Source: Pseudomonadota bacterium (lineage in GTDB: Bacteria; Pseudomonadota; Alphaproteobacteria; Rhizobiales; Hyphomicrobiaceae). Taken from it: 64,000 nt of DNA. The stretch covers positions 20,242 to 84,241 of the forward strand of contig JAFAFW010000054.1 of the NCBI GenBank assembly GCA_023423275.1, read 5' to 3'. Within the stretch, counting starts at the first letter, position 1, and every line of letters begins with the position of its first letter. Positions 8,822 through 17,462 of the stretch are shown here, piece after piece. A model generated the notes under the pieces. That model was not told where the DNA came from and ran no database searches. It saw nothing but the letters and a program-made list of their open reading frames with translations. Position numbers and translations under genes: made by a program.

Positions 8822-11107
8822 TCAGCCGTCCGATATCTGCGGCGGCTCGAATGCTGAGACCGGCGGCGGTGTTCCGACATAGCGCTCGATCTCGACGAGG
8901 CAGCTCTGGGCCGCGCACCCCTGACCGAGCCTTGACGTACCGATATCCCGGGTCAAAACATTCGGGTTGCCGTGCAAATCCGTCCCATCGGCAGCCGGAT
9001 CATACGTCGCTCCCGTTGGCAGCAAAGCGACACCCGGCAGGAGGTCGTCATCAAGCGCCGCGGACGCGAGACATGCGCCGCGATCGTTGAAGACACGGAC
9101 GACTGTGCCATCGCCGATCCCCCTCGCCGTGGCATCGCGAGGATGGATGCGGATAACCTCTCGATCTCCCACCTTCCCCTGGCGGCTCAGCGTGCTCGCA
9201 TCCATCTGGCTGTGCAATTTGCGCATCGGCTGCGGCGTCAGAAGATGGATCGGAAACCGATGCGCGAGTTCCGCGCCGGCCCATTCCTCCGGATCCTGCC
9301 ATGAGGGATACCCAGGAAGCTCCGGATCGTTGAAACCAGCGACGATGGCACTGCTGATCTCGATGCGGCCGGATGGTGTCGAAAGGCGGTGCGCAACTGG
9401 ATCCTTGCGAAAATCACCGAGCAGCACAAAATCCTGCTCGGGCGCCGGCATCTCGAAATATCCCTCTTCCCAGAACGTCTCGAAGTCCGGCGGATTCAAG
9501 CCCCGCTGAGCGAGGTTTGTTGAGATGCGGTCCCAACTCTCCCGCACCCAGTCGTCCGACGACTTTCCTTCCGTGAAGGTCTCGCTCGCCCCGAGCCGCT
9601 CGGCGAGCCCGGTGAAAATCTCATAATCGTCGCGCGCATCGCCGACGGGCTCGATACCCTTGTGCATGGCCAGAATGAACGGATCACGCGACGAGCCGCC
9701 GATATCGTTGCGCTCGACAGATGTCGTGGCGGGCAGGACGATATCCGCATGACGCGCCGTCGCCGTCCAATACTGCTCGTTGACGACGACGACGTCCTGC
9801 CGCCGGAACGCTCGTCGCAGCCGGTTCAGGTCCTGATGGTGGTGAAACGGATTGCCGCCAGCCCAATAGACCATGCGGATGTCCGGATAGGTGATGTTCT
9901 TGCCGTTATAGAAAACGGTGTGCCCGGGTTCGAGCAACAGATCCGCAACCCGCGCGACCGGAATTTCGATCCCAACCGGATTGTGCCCGACCGGCGGACC
10001 GGACATCGGCGTGGCATAACGCTGATTGCCGATACCGTTCATGGAGCCATAGCCAAAGGCGAAACCGCCACCCGGCAGGCCGATCTGCCCAAGTGCCGCG
10101 GCCAACGCGATCAAGGCCCAGAACGGTTGCTCTCCGTGTCGCGCGCGCTGCAGGCTCCACGTCGCAGCGCACATTACGCGCTTGCCCGGCAGATCGCCGG
10201 CTAGGTTGGCAATCACCTGCGCATTGATGCCGGTGATCGTGGAGGCCCATACTGCATCCTTGTCGATGCCGTCGACTGCTCCACATAAATAGGCTTCGAA
10301 CGCATCAAATCCCGACGTGTAGCGATCGAGAAACGCGCGGTCGATCTGGCCATTTTTGATCAGCTCGCGGATGAGCGCCAGCATCAGCGCCGTATCGGTA
10401 TTGGGCCGCAACGGCAGCCATTCGACCGTCGGACCATTGATGAGATCCCCCCGGAACGGAGAGATATTGATCATGCGCAGCCCACGATCGGCCAGCGTGC
10501 ACATGTGGCCTCGATAGCTGTGCGCCCCAAAGCCGCCAGATAGCACTTCCCAGTTTTTCTGCGGAACGCCGCCAAAGGCGAGGAGAACATCGCAGGACTC
10601 GGCGACGGATTTCCAGGTTGTCGCGGTCGAACTGACAGCGCTGTGATTGCCCAGAATATGCGGAAGCAACACCATCGCTGCGCCGAAGCTGTAGTTCGTC
10701 GTCTGGCTGGTAAACCCGCCAATCGTATTCAGAAACCGGTGCAACAGGGTGCGCGCATGATGGACGCGTCCGGCACTGGCCCAGCCATACGAGCCGCCGA
10801 AAATTGCCGCGTTGCCATGGTCGCGCCGGATGCGATTGATCTCCGAGGCCACGCGATCGAGTGCCACATCCCATGACACCTCGACGTAACCGTCTTCGCC
10901 GCGCCGCGCGCCGCCATCGCCTTCGAGCCACCCTTTGCGGATCGAAGGCTTTGCCACCCGCAAAGGCGACGTCACCATTTCTGGCCAGACGGAAATCAGC
11001 TCGGTGGGATGGGGATCATGCTCGAACGGCTCAACTCCCACCAAGCGGCCGCCTTCGACGCGCATTCGAAATGCGCCCCAATGTGCCGCTGAGCGAAGGA
11101 CAGTCAT
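8822..11107 (-). CDS. Molybdopterin oxidoreductase, biotin/methionine sulfoxide reductase type
   Basis: A 761-residue enzyme of the DMSO-reductase superfamily. It resembles BisC/TorA/DorA: the segment GGSYGWASAGRVHHARTLLH holds the serine expected to ligate molybdenum, and there is no N-terminal Fe-S cysteine cluster. Further MGD-binding motifs are ISPFRGD, WAGGNPFHHHQDLN, HADIVLPATTSVERND and the C-terminal LLTPQPMRKLHSQ. Unlike periplasmic TorA/DorA it has no twin-arginine signal, so it should be cytosolic like BisC, reducing S- or N-oxides. It follows the acyl-CoA dehydrogenase after 15 bases, apparently as the last gene of the itaconate-type operon. Its substrate in that setting is unknown. 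Confidence 0.85.
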   Translation of the reverse strand: MTVLRSAAHWGAFRMRVEGGRLVGVEPFEHDPHPTELISVWPEMVTSPLRVAKPSIRKGWLEGDGGARRGEDGYVEVSWDVALDRVASEINRIRRDHGNAAIFGGSYGWASAGRVHHARTLLHRFLNTIGGFTSQTTNYSFGAAMVLLPHILGNHSAVSSTATTWKSVAESCDVLLAFGGVPQKNWEVLSGGFGAHSYRGHMCTLADRGLRMINISPFRGDLINGPTVEWLPLRPNTDTALMLALIRELIKNGQIDRAFLDRYTSGFDAFEAYLCGAVDGIDKDAVWASTITGINAQVIANLAGDLPGKRVMCAATWSLQRARHGEQPFWALIALAAALGQIGLPGGGFAFGYGSMNGIGNQRYATPMSGPPVGHNPVGIEIPVARVADLLLEPGHTVFYNGKNITYPDIRMVYWAGGNPFHHHQDLNRLRRAFRRQDVVVVNEQYWTATARHADIVLPATTSVERNDIGGSSRDPFILAMHKGIEPVGDARDDYEIFTGLAERLGASETFTEGKSSDDWVRESWDRISTNLAQRGLNPPDFETFWEEGYFEMPAPEQDFVLLGDFRKDPVAHRLSTPSGRIEISSAIVAGFNDPELPGYPSWQDPEEWAGAELAHRFPIHLLTPQPMRKLHSQMDASTLSRQGKVGDREVIRIHPRDATARGIGDGTVVRVFNDRGACLASAALDDDLLPGVALLPTGATYDPAADGTDLHGNPNVLTRDIGTSRLGQGCAAQSCLVEIERYVGTPPPVSAFEPPQISDG

Positions 11108-11122
11108 GCCGAAGTCGTGTCC

Positions 11123-12307
11123 TCAGTAAGAGCGTGGCATCCCCAGTATACGCTGCCCAATATAGGCCAGGATCATGTTCGTGGAGATTGGCGCGGTTTG
11201 AAACAGGCGCGTCTCCCGCCACTTGCGTTCGACGTCGTATTCGCGCGCAAAGCCAAAGCCGCCCATCGCCTGCAGAGTCGCCTCTGCCGCATGCCACGAC
11301 GCCTCCGAAGCCAGCAACTTGGCTACGTTCGCCTCTGTGCCGCAATCGAGCCCGGCGTCGAACTGAGCTGCGGCACGGCGCACCATCATGTCAGCCGCTT
11401 CGGTCTCGCAATAGGCGCGCGCGAGGGGAAACTGGATGCCCTGGTTCTGGCCGATCGGACGACCGAACACCACACGTTCACTGGCATAAGCGGAGCCCTT
11501 GGCCAGGAACCAACGCGCATCGCCCAGCGCTTCGGACGCGATCAGGATGCGCTCGGCATTCATGCCGCTCAGGATATAGCTGAAGCCCTCGCCTTCCTCA
11601 CCGATCAGACTGTCCGCGGGAATCACGTGGTCACTGAAAAACACCTCAGTCGCGTTGTGATTGATCATCGCCGGCAACGGCTGGATCCGGATCGAGCCGG
11701 ACTTCACGCCTTCGCGGATATCGATAATGAATACTGACAGCCCCTGCGTGCGCTTTTTCGTTTCTCCCTTCTGCGCGGTGCGCGCCAGAAGCAGCATCAG
11801 ATCGGAATGCAAGGCGCGCGAGGTCCAGACCTTCTGTCCGTTGACCACATAGCCGTCGTTTCCCGACCTGACGGCCTGGGTCCGCAACGACAGCGTATCC
11901 GACCCAGATGTCGGCTCCGTCACGCCGAAAGCCTGCAGACGAAGCTCGCCGCTTGCGATCTTCGGCAGGAACTTCCGCTTCTGGTCCTCGCTACCGTGCC
12001 GCAGCAAGGTGCCCATGATGTACATCTGCGCGTGACAGGCGCCTGCGTTGCATCCGGACGCGTGGATCTCATTGAGGATGACGGAGGCCGCGCGCAGCGG
12101 AAGCCCCGACCCGCCATATTCCTCCGGAATGAGGGCAGAGAGATACCCGGCCTCGGACAAGGCTCGTACGAACGCTTCCGGATAGGCCTCCTCGGCATCC
12201 AGCTTGCGCCAATATTCGGCCGGGAAGTCCGCGCAGCTCTTGCGGACGCCCTCACGGATATCCATGAAATCATCACCGAGCGGGACGGCGACATCGGAAA
12301 GTTCCAT
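11123..12307 (-). CDS. Acyl-CoA dehydrogenase of the itaconate-type cluster
   Basis: A 394-residue flavin acyl-CoA dehydrogenase with normal family length. FAD/substrate contacts include FGVTEPTSGSDTLSLRTQA (about residues 151-169) and GGFGFAREYDVERKWRETR near 350. The C-terminal stretch that normally reads YEGTSEIQ instead reads APISTNMI, so the usual catalytic Glu position is occupied by Pro; the base must lie elsewhere or the chemistry differs. Pseudomonas aeruginosa has an acyl-CoA dehydrogenase gene (PA0879, from memory) beside ich, so it fits this cluster. A methylsuccinyl-CoA-type substrate is a guess. It lies 18 bases after maoC. Confidence 0.85.
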   Translation of the reverse strand: MELSDVAVPLGDDFMDIREGVRKSCADFPAEYWRKLDAEEAYPEAFVRALSEAGYLSALIPEEYGGSGLPLRAASVILNEIHASGCNAGACHAQMYIMGTLLRHGSEDQKRKFLPKIASGELRLQAFGVTEPTSGSDTLSLRTQAVRSGNDGYVVNGQKVWTSRALHSDLMLLLARTAQKGETKKRTQGLSVFIIDIREGVKSGSIRIQPLPAMINHNATEVFFSDHVIPADSLIGEEGEGFSYILSGMNAERILIASEALGDARWFLAKGSAYASERVVFGRPIGQNQGIQFPLARAYCETEAADMMVRRAAAQFDAGLDCGTEANVAKLLASEASWHAAEATLQAMGGFGFAREYDVERKWRETRLFQTAPISTNMILAYIGQRILGMPRSY

Positions 12308-12325
12308 CGTATTCTCAGCTCGTTG

Positions 12326-12829
12326 TCACGCCTTGGGTTCCGGGAAGAAGTCACTTTTACTGGGCGCGAAGTCTCGTTTCCATACCATGACACTACGGCT
12401 GTAGACGATTACGACCGTTCCGTCCTGCTTGATACCCCGCGTCTTGACCTTCACGATACCTGAGTTCGGCCGCGACTTGGACTCCCGCGCCTCCAGAACC
12501 TCCTGCTCGCAGAACAGCGTATCCCCGGCATAGACCGGATTGGGCAGGTCGACACGGTCCCAGCCCAATGCAAAGCCGTTCTCGCTGACATCGATGACCC
12601 CGAGCCCGGCGATGATCGACAGCGTCAGCGCGCTGTTGACCAGCATCTGCTTGAACTCGGTCTTGCTTGCATACTCGGCATTGTAGTGGATCTGATTGGA
12701 ATTGTTGGTGATCAGCGTGAACCAGATATTGTCGGCATCCGTGATCGTGCGGCCCTGACGGCTGCGGTAGATGTCACCGACCTTGAAATCCTCGAAGAAG
12801 CGCCCTTCCCAGCCTTTGACAATAGCCAT
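12326..12829 (-). CDS. MaoC family hydratase, probable itaconyl-CoA/mesaconyl-CoA hydratase
   Basis: A 167-residue hot-dog-fold protein. The start resembles beta-methylmalyl-CoA dehydratase/Ich proteins (WEGRFFEDFKVGDIYRSRQG, TITDADNIWFTLITNNSNQI, HYNAEYA). The expected role is hydration of itaconyl-CoA to citramalyl-CoA before cleavage by the CitE-like lyase encoded just upstream. The ATG at 12829 overlaps the lyase stop by one base (TGATG) with AGGGAG upstream; a GTG three bases earlier is an alternative. Function is inferred from the neighbourhood rather than from a diagnostic residue. Confidence 0.82.
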   Translation of the reverse strand: MAIVKGWEGRFFEDFKVGDIYRSRQGRTITDADNIWFTLITNNSNQIHYNAEYASKTEFKQMLVNSALTLSIIAGLGVIDVSENGFALGWDRVDLPNPVYAGDTLFCEQEVLEARESKSRPNSGIVKVKTRGIKQDGTVVIVYSRSVMVWKRDFAPSKSDFFPEPKA

Positions 12830-13746
12830 CACGTGGCTCCCTTGCTTTTTGCCGTGTGCAGTTCGACGACAGCCCGTGCGCGATCAACGATCGGCTTGTC
12901 GAGAAGTTGCCCACCGAACGCGACCGCGCCCATGCCTTTGGCTTCCGCGTCCTTGAAGGCGGCGAGCACACGCTCGGCGAAGTCGACTTCTTCCTCGGTC
13001 GGGCTGAACACGCGGTTGACGACCTCGATCTGCTTTGGGTGAATCAGGGACTTGCCGGTAAATCCCAGTCGGCGCGCTCGCGTAGAATCGGCGATCAATT
13101 CGTCGTCGTTGTTAAGGTCCGGCCAGACACCATCCACCGACTGAACGCCAGCCGCAGTCGCCGCGTTCACGAATTGCGAGCGGGCGAAAATCAGATCGCT
13201 GGCCTCGTGCGTGCGGACAACCGGTAGCCCGATATCGCGCGCGTAATCCTCGGTACCGAGGATCATGCCCATGGTGCGCGGACATGCCGAGGCGATAGCG
13301 CGCGCGTTCAACAATGCATTCGCGCTTTCGAGCGCGACCAGGAAGCGGATCTGCCCGGACGGAACATTCCGCTGATGCTCGAGCAGCGAGACCATGCCGT
13401 CAAGACGATGAAGATCTTCGGGGCACTCGACCTTGGCCACCACCAGGCCATCGAGGTTGGGACCGACGGCGGCGTCGAGATCGCGCAGGGCATCCGGCTG
13501 ACCAACGGCATTCATGCGCACGAAACGCACCGGCGCGCCGGCCGGAGCAGGCTTTGTCAGTGCTTCGGCGATGACCTCGCGCGCTTGCGGCTTAAACTCG
13601 GGCAGCACACCATCTTCGATGTCGAGCATGATGGCATCGACATCCGTTCCCTGCGCCTTCTCGACCATGCGCCGGTTATGGCCCGGCACGAACATCCATG
13701 TCCGAAGTCTTTCCAATGCTCCATCCTCAAGGTCACAAAGTTGCAC
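12829..13746 (-). CDS. HpcH/HpaI-CitE family lyase, probable citramalyl-CoA lyase
   Basis: A 305-residue TIM-barrel lyase. CitE-family motifs are LRTWMFVPGHNRRMVEKA, DAIMLDIEDGV (metal-site acidic residues), APVRFVRMNAVG (substrate Arg), GLVVAKVE, FLVALESANALLNARAIA and the C-terminal GFTGKSLIHPKQIEVVN. In the itaconate pathway this enzyme splits (S)-citramalyl-CoA into acetyl-CoA and pyruvate. The frame opens with GTG at 13746; a TTG at 13713 preceded by GAGGAT is a plausible alternative that gives a more usual N-terminus. It follows the CoA-transferase after 30 bases. Confidence 0.85.
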   Translation of the reverse strand: MQLCDLEDGALERLRTWMFVPGHNRRMVEKAQGTDVDAIMLDIEDGVLPEFKPQAREVIAEALTKPAPAGAPVRFVRMNAVGQPDALRDLDAAVGPNLDGLVVAKVECPEDLHRLDGMVSLLEHQRNVPSGQIRFLVALESANALLNARAIASACPRTMGMILGTEDYARDIGLPVVRTHEASDLIFARSQFVNAATAAGVQSVDGVWPDLNNDDELIADSTRARRLGFTGKSLIHPKQIEVVNRVFSPTEEEVDFAERVLAAFKDAEAKGMGAVAFGGQLLDKPIVDRARAVVELHTAKSKGAT

Positions 13747-13776
13747 CTGCCGCCTGGCGTTGGCAGCCGGTCATGA

Positions 13777-14925
13777 TCACTTCGGGAAAAGCCTGGCGTT
13801 ATGTTCGCCTTGCTCCGGCGCCTCGCACGCGAACTGCGGGCGCTGACCATCGAAGCTGACCGGCAATCCGACAATGGGTAGCGTCCCCGGAGCCCCGCGC
13901 TGAATAAGACCTGTCGCGGCCGTCTGCTCGTGCTCGGCCACCGCGTCGACGCTCAGCAACGGCGCGTTCGGAACACCCACCGCGTCGAGATCGGCCGATA
14001 GCTTGTGCAGCGGAACCCGCGCGAACTCGCTCTTCAAGATGGCGAGCAATTCGACGCGATTGGCCACGCGATCAGCGTTCTTGCGATAGAGGTCACTGTC
14101 GGCCAGATCCTTCCGGCCGATCGCCCCGCACAATCTGGCGAACAGGTTGTCATTGCCCGCTGCGATCATCAGCTGACCATCAGCCGTATCGAACACCTGA
14201 TACGGCACGATCTCCGCCAGCCCCGATCCGTGCGGCTTGCGCACTTCGCCCGACGCCAGGTAACCGGCCATATGAACTGTCATCCAGGCCAAGGCCGTCT
14301 CGAACAGAGACGTCGATACGACAGAGCCCTTCCCGGTCCGACCGCGCTCCATCAAAGCGCTGAGAATGCCGAGCGCTGACCACATGCCGGTGCCGATATC
14401 GACCAGAGACACGCCAACGCGCACCGGCGGCAAGCCGACATCTCCGGTCACGCTCATGATTCCGGCGACGGCCTGCATCAGCGGATCGTATCCGGGCTTG
14501 GCTTCCATCGGCCCATTTCCGAAGGAGCCGATATCGCAATAGACAAGGCGCGGGTTGGCAGCCATCAGCTCGTCCGGACCAAATCCTTTTTTGGCCAGCG
14601 CACCGGGCTTCAGGTTCTGGATGACGACATCACTGGCGCTGACGAGATCGCGCAGACGCGTCAGCTCGTTCTCATTGTTGAGATCGACGGTGATCCCGAA
14701 CTTGCCGCGGTTCATGGCCAGAAACGTTGAGGCCGTGCCCTTCCAGAACGGAGGCCCCCAGCCGCGCGCGTAATCGCCTGCACCAGGGTTCTCGACCTTG
14801 ATGACTTCCGCTCCCAGCCCCGCGAGGATCAATCCGGCGTACGGCGCAGCAAAGCTGTGCCCGATCTCGACGACCTTCACGTTGGCAAGGGGCTTGGGGG
14901 CGATCGGCGGTGGCGCTGACGTCAT
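13777..14925 (-). CDS. CaiB/BaiF family III CoA-transferase, probable itaconate CoA-transferase
   Basis: A 382-residue family III CoA-transferase. Visible hallmarks are VVEIGHSFAAPYAGLILAGL, GAEVIKVENPGAGDYARGWG, LNRGK-type MNRGKFGITVDLN, DVVIQNLKPGA, and GYDPLMQAVAGIMSVTG with the Asp (Y-D-P) that forms the aspartyl-CoA intermediate. In P. aeruginosa the corresponding enzyme Ict moves CoA from succinyl-CoA to itaconate. Gene order with the CitE lyase, MaoC hydratase, acyl-CoA dehydrogenase and MmgE/PrpD protein supports that role; other dicarboxylates (mesaconate, methylsuccinate) remain possible. Confidence 0.87.
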   Translation of the reverse strand: MTSAPPPIAPKPLANVKVVEIGHSFAAPYAGLILAGLGAEVIKVENPGAGDYARGWGPPFWKGTASTFLAMNRGKFGITVDLNNENELTRLRDLVSASDVVIQNLKPGALAKKGFGPDELMAANPRLVYCDIGSFGNGPMEAKPGYDPLMQAVAGIMSVTGDVGLPPVRVGVSLVDIGTGMWSALGILSALMERGRTGKGSVVSTSLFETALAWMTVHMAGYLASGEVRKPHGSGLAEIVPYQVFDTADGQLMIAAGNDNLFARLCGAIGRKDLADSDLYRKNADRVANRVELLAILKSEFARVPLHKLSADLDAVGVPNAPLLSVDAVAEHEQTAATGLIQRGAPGTLPIVGLPVSFDGQRPQFACEAPEQGEHNARLFPK

Positions 14926-14963
14926 TCAGAGGTTCTCGTAATGTCCGGACAACGACGCGCGCC

Positions 14964-16325
14964 TCAACGATCCGCGGGGATCGTGAGTTCGGCGACGAGT
15001 TCAGGGCAGGCGGCCAAGCTTTCCAGTGACCAGAGCCGATCGAAAATTCGGTCGCGGACGTCGACGCTGCGGCTATCCAGGCAGTCGTCGAACTTCTCGC
15101 GCAGCTCCGCCTCGCTGAGCGGTCGCTCGTTCGCGCCGCGTGCGTGGACGACTTCAGGGCCTGAGATGGTGCGCCCGTCGGCAAGCGTGATATCGACCCT
15201 GTCCGAGGCCGCGACGGGCAAGTCGCCTGAGTTGGTGTCCGGACGCAACTGACGACGTACGAGGCGCGCCGTGCTTTGCACCATGGGTTCGTTGACGAAG
15301 GCGTCCGTCAGCTCCGGACGTCCGACGCGCCCAGCCACCAAGGCAGAAGCGACCGTGAATTCCGCGCTGAATTTCGCTTCAAGGCCGGTCGATGCCGTTT
15401 TGTTACGCAGGATGTTGGAGGCGCTGGTGCCGACGTAAACGTCGATCGCCTTCAGGGATGCTGGGTCAATCGCCTGGGCCGCCTTCAGGTCGAGCGCGCT
15501 GTCGATCAGGCGCGAGGCGCAATAGCAGACCGGGTAGCGCTTGACGTTAAGGCCGGTCTCGGTCAGCCGCCAGACCGAACCGAGAGACGCCGGCCGCTCC
15601 ACATCGATGCGACCGCTCGGCGAAAGGGCCGCGAGGTAGCCTCGTTCGTGCTCGATGACGTCGCGCGCGCCCGTAAACCCATTCTGCGCCAATTGCGCCG
15701 CCAGAACACCGGACTGCGCCGCGCGTCCGACATGCAGCGACTTCGTCATCGACCCGAAGTTTGCCACCAGCCCGCTCGCCATCGACGCTGCGACAGCAAT
15801 CGCATGGGACGACCTGGTCGCATCGAGACGCAGCAACCTGGCGACCGCGGCAGCCGCCGCGACAGCACCGAACACGGCAGTCGGATGCCATCCCTTGTTG
15901 TGATGCAGCTCCGCGTCGCGGGAAACGAGTTCCGCCCACACCTCATAGCCAACTGCATAGGCGAGCAGCATGTCGGAGCCGGGTGCTTCAATATCCTCCG
16001 CGACCGCAAGGATGGCAGGAACGAGGACGGCACTCGGATGCCCCTGAAGAGCCACGTCGTCGTAGTCGAGGATGTGGCCGGCCGTTCCGTTAAAAAGAGC
16101 CGCCCGGTCGGCACCGTGTGTACGCGCACTCACCAGGTACGCATCACTTGTTCCCGTCATCGTTTTGCGAAGCAACGAAACCGCGGGTTCTCGCGCACCT
16201 GCCACTGCGACTGCGATGCAGTCGATAAAACCAAGACGCGCCGTCTCCACGGCCTGACGAGGGAGATCGCCAAAAGCGGCGCGCGCGATGAATTCGCCGA
16301 GAACGGCGGTGAGCGGTGCAGTCAT
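14964..16325 (-). CDS. MmgE/PrpD family protein
   Basis: A 453-residue all-helical MmgE/PrpD-fold protein, close to the family's usual 450-480. Features include RLGFIDCIAVAVAGAREPAV, FNGTAGHILDYDDV and LQGHPSAVLVPAILA (conserved D-D and H-P region), and NKGWHPTAVFGAVAAAAA. The best known member, PrpD, dehydrates 2-methylcitrate; related proteins isomerise cis-aconitate or itaconate-like acids. It is first in the operon. ATG 16325 has AGGGAAG six bases upstream; the frame stays open to 16373. A TGAAACG operator lies about 50 bases upstream. The exact reaction here is unknown. Confidence 0.85.
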   Translation of the reverse strand: MTAPLTAVLGEFIARAAFGDLPRQAVETARLGFIDCIAVAVAGAREPAVSLLRKTMTGTSDAYLVSARTHGADRAALFNGTAGHILDYDDVALQGHPSAVLVPAILAVAEDIEAPGSDMLLAYAVGYEVWAELVSRDAELHHNKGWHPTAVFGAVAAAAAVARLLRLDATRSSHAIAVAASMASGLVANFGSMTKSLHVGRAAQSGVLAAQLAQNGFTGARDVIEHERGYLAALSPSGRIDVERPASLGSVWRLTETGLNVKRYPVCYCASRLIDSALDLKAAQAIDPASLKAIDVYVGTSASNILRNKTASTGLEAKFSAEFTVASALVAGRVGRPELTDAFVNEPMVQSTARLVRRQLRPDTNSGDLPVAASDRVDITLADGRTISGPEVVHARGANERPLSEAELREKFDDCLDSRSVDVRDRIFDRLWSLESLAACPELVAELTIPADR

Positions 16326-16376
16326 CGGCGCTTCCCTGTCCGAGTGCGTCTTTCCGATATCCATACGCCGCAATAG

Positions 16377-16388
16377 TGAAACGATTCA
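16377..16388. promoter_or_regulatory. LacI-type operator, TGAAACGATTCA
   Basis: Near-perfect 12-base palindrome matching the TGAAACGTTTCA consensus seen elsewhere in this window. It is 52 bases upstream of the MmgE/PrpD start, in a position to repress the itaconate-type operon. Confidence 0.6.
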
Positions 16389-16483
16389 ACAAATTTCTTT
16401 GCAGGCACAAAGCGTGAATTACGAAAAAACCGCATAAACACGACTATTTATTGTTGCGGCATAACTGACCAAACAGATTCACA

Positions 16484-16495
16484 TGAAACGTTCTC
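16484..16495. promoter_or_regulatory. Second LacI-type operator (imperfect), TGAAACGTTCTC
   Basis: The left half-site TGAAACG is intact and the right half degenerate. The distance to the site at 16377 is 107 bases. It lies about 100 bases upstream of the sulfurtransferase start, so it could control the plus-strand sseA-metC unit. Confidence 0.45.
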
Positions 16496-16592
16496 TTGAG
16501 AAGCCAGGCTTCGACGTGTAGGCTCAGACAACGGCTCCGCCTCAGGCGCCGCTCACAATTAACCAACGTTGCCGCGCCCGCGGCAGGCGCCC

Positions 16593-17444
16593 ATGATAGA
16601 CCTCAAAAGCCCACTCATCAGCACTGCAGCCTTGCATGAACGGCTCGGCGACCCATCGCTGAGAATCTTCGACGCCTCCTGGCATGTTCCCGAGAAGCAG
16701 GTTGACACCCGGCGACAGTTTACCGAGCGCCGGATCCCCGGCGCAGTCTTTTTCGATATCGATGATGTCGCCGATCCGGATCACGAACTCGCACATATGC
16801 TGCCAAGCGCCGCGATATTCGCCGAGAAGGTCGGCAAGCTCGGCGTTGGCCATGAGACACACGTCGTCGCCTACGATGATCGTGGCGTCTATAGCGCCGC
16901 CCGAGTCTGGTGGATGTTTCGACTGTTCGGACACAACAACGTTTCAATCCTCGACGGCGGCCTGCCGAAGTGGGTCAAGGAAGGGCGCCCGCTGGATAGC
17001 GGACCCAGACTTGCGGTCTCACCAGCCAGCTACACGGTGACCAATGAACTGCCGATGGTCGCGCTCGCGACCGATGTTCTCGCCAACATCACCAGCAAGG
17101 CCGCGACGGTACTCGACGGCCGTCAGCCCGGGCGTTTCGCCGGGACCGACCGCGATCCTTATGACGGCGTAAAGCCAGGCCGCATCCCCCGAAGTCGCAG
17201 CTTTCACTGGGAGAAAATCCTCGACCGGGAGACCGGCGGCATGCTGTCGCCGGAGAAGCTGCGCGCGCAATTCACGGAGGCGGGTATCGACCTCAGCGAA
17301 CCGCTGATCATCAGTTGCGGCTCGGGCGTTACCGCGTGCTCGATCGCGGCCGCCCTCGAACGCATCGGCAAGCATGACTGGAAGGTCTACGACGGCGCCT
17401 GGGATGAATGGGGCCGCAGCAATCACCTGCCGATCGAGCGCTGA
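16593..17444 (+). CDS. sseA: 3-mercaptopyruvate/thiosulfate sulfurtransferase (two rhodanese domains)
   Basis: A 283-residue protein of two rhodanese domains. Domain one (about 5-120) carries DASWHVPEK and GAVFFDIDDVADP; domain two (about 155-280) ends in the active loop ISCGSGVTACSIA, the CGSGVTA form typical of mercaptopyruvate sulfurtransferases. It would move sulfur from 3-mercaptopyruvate to a thiol acceptor or cyanide, giving pyruvate. ATG at 16593 is preferred; the frame extends to a TTG at 16569. It is followed after 18 bases by metC and sits behind LacI-type operators, so a role in handling sulfur from an imported organosulfur compound is inferred. Confidence 0.88.
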   Translation: MIDLKSPLISTAALHERLGDPSLRIFDASWHVPEKQVDTRRQFTERRIPGAVFFDIDDVADPDHELAHMLPSAAIFAEKVGKLGVGHETHVVAYDDRGVYSAARVWWMFRLFGHNNVSILDGGLPKWVKEGRPLDSGPRLAVSPASYTVTNELPMVALATDVLANITSKAATVLDGRQPGRFAGTDRDPYDGVKPGRIPRSRSFHWEKILDRETGGMLSPEKLRAQFTEAGIDLSEPLIISCGSGVTACSIAAALERIGKHDWKVYDGAWDEWGRSNHLPIER

Positions 17445-17462
17445 TTTGAACACAACGGAGTG

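Noticed and set aside
15276..16376. 366-codon open frame opposite the MmgE/PrpD gene
   Set aside because: Arg/Asp-rich antisense translation without any motif.
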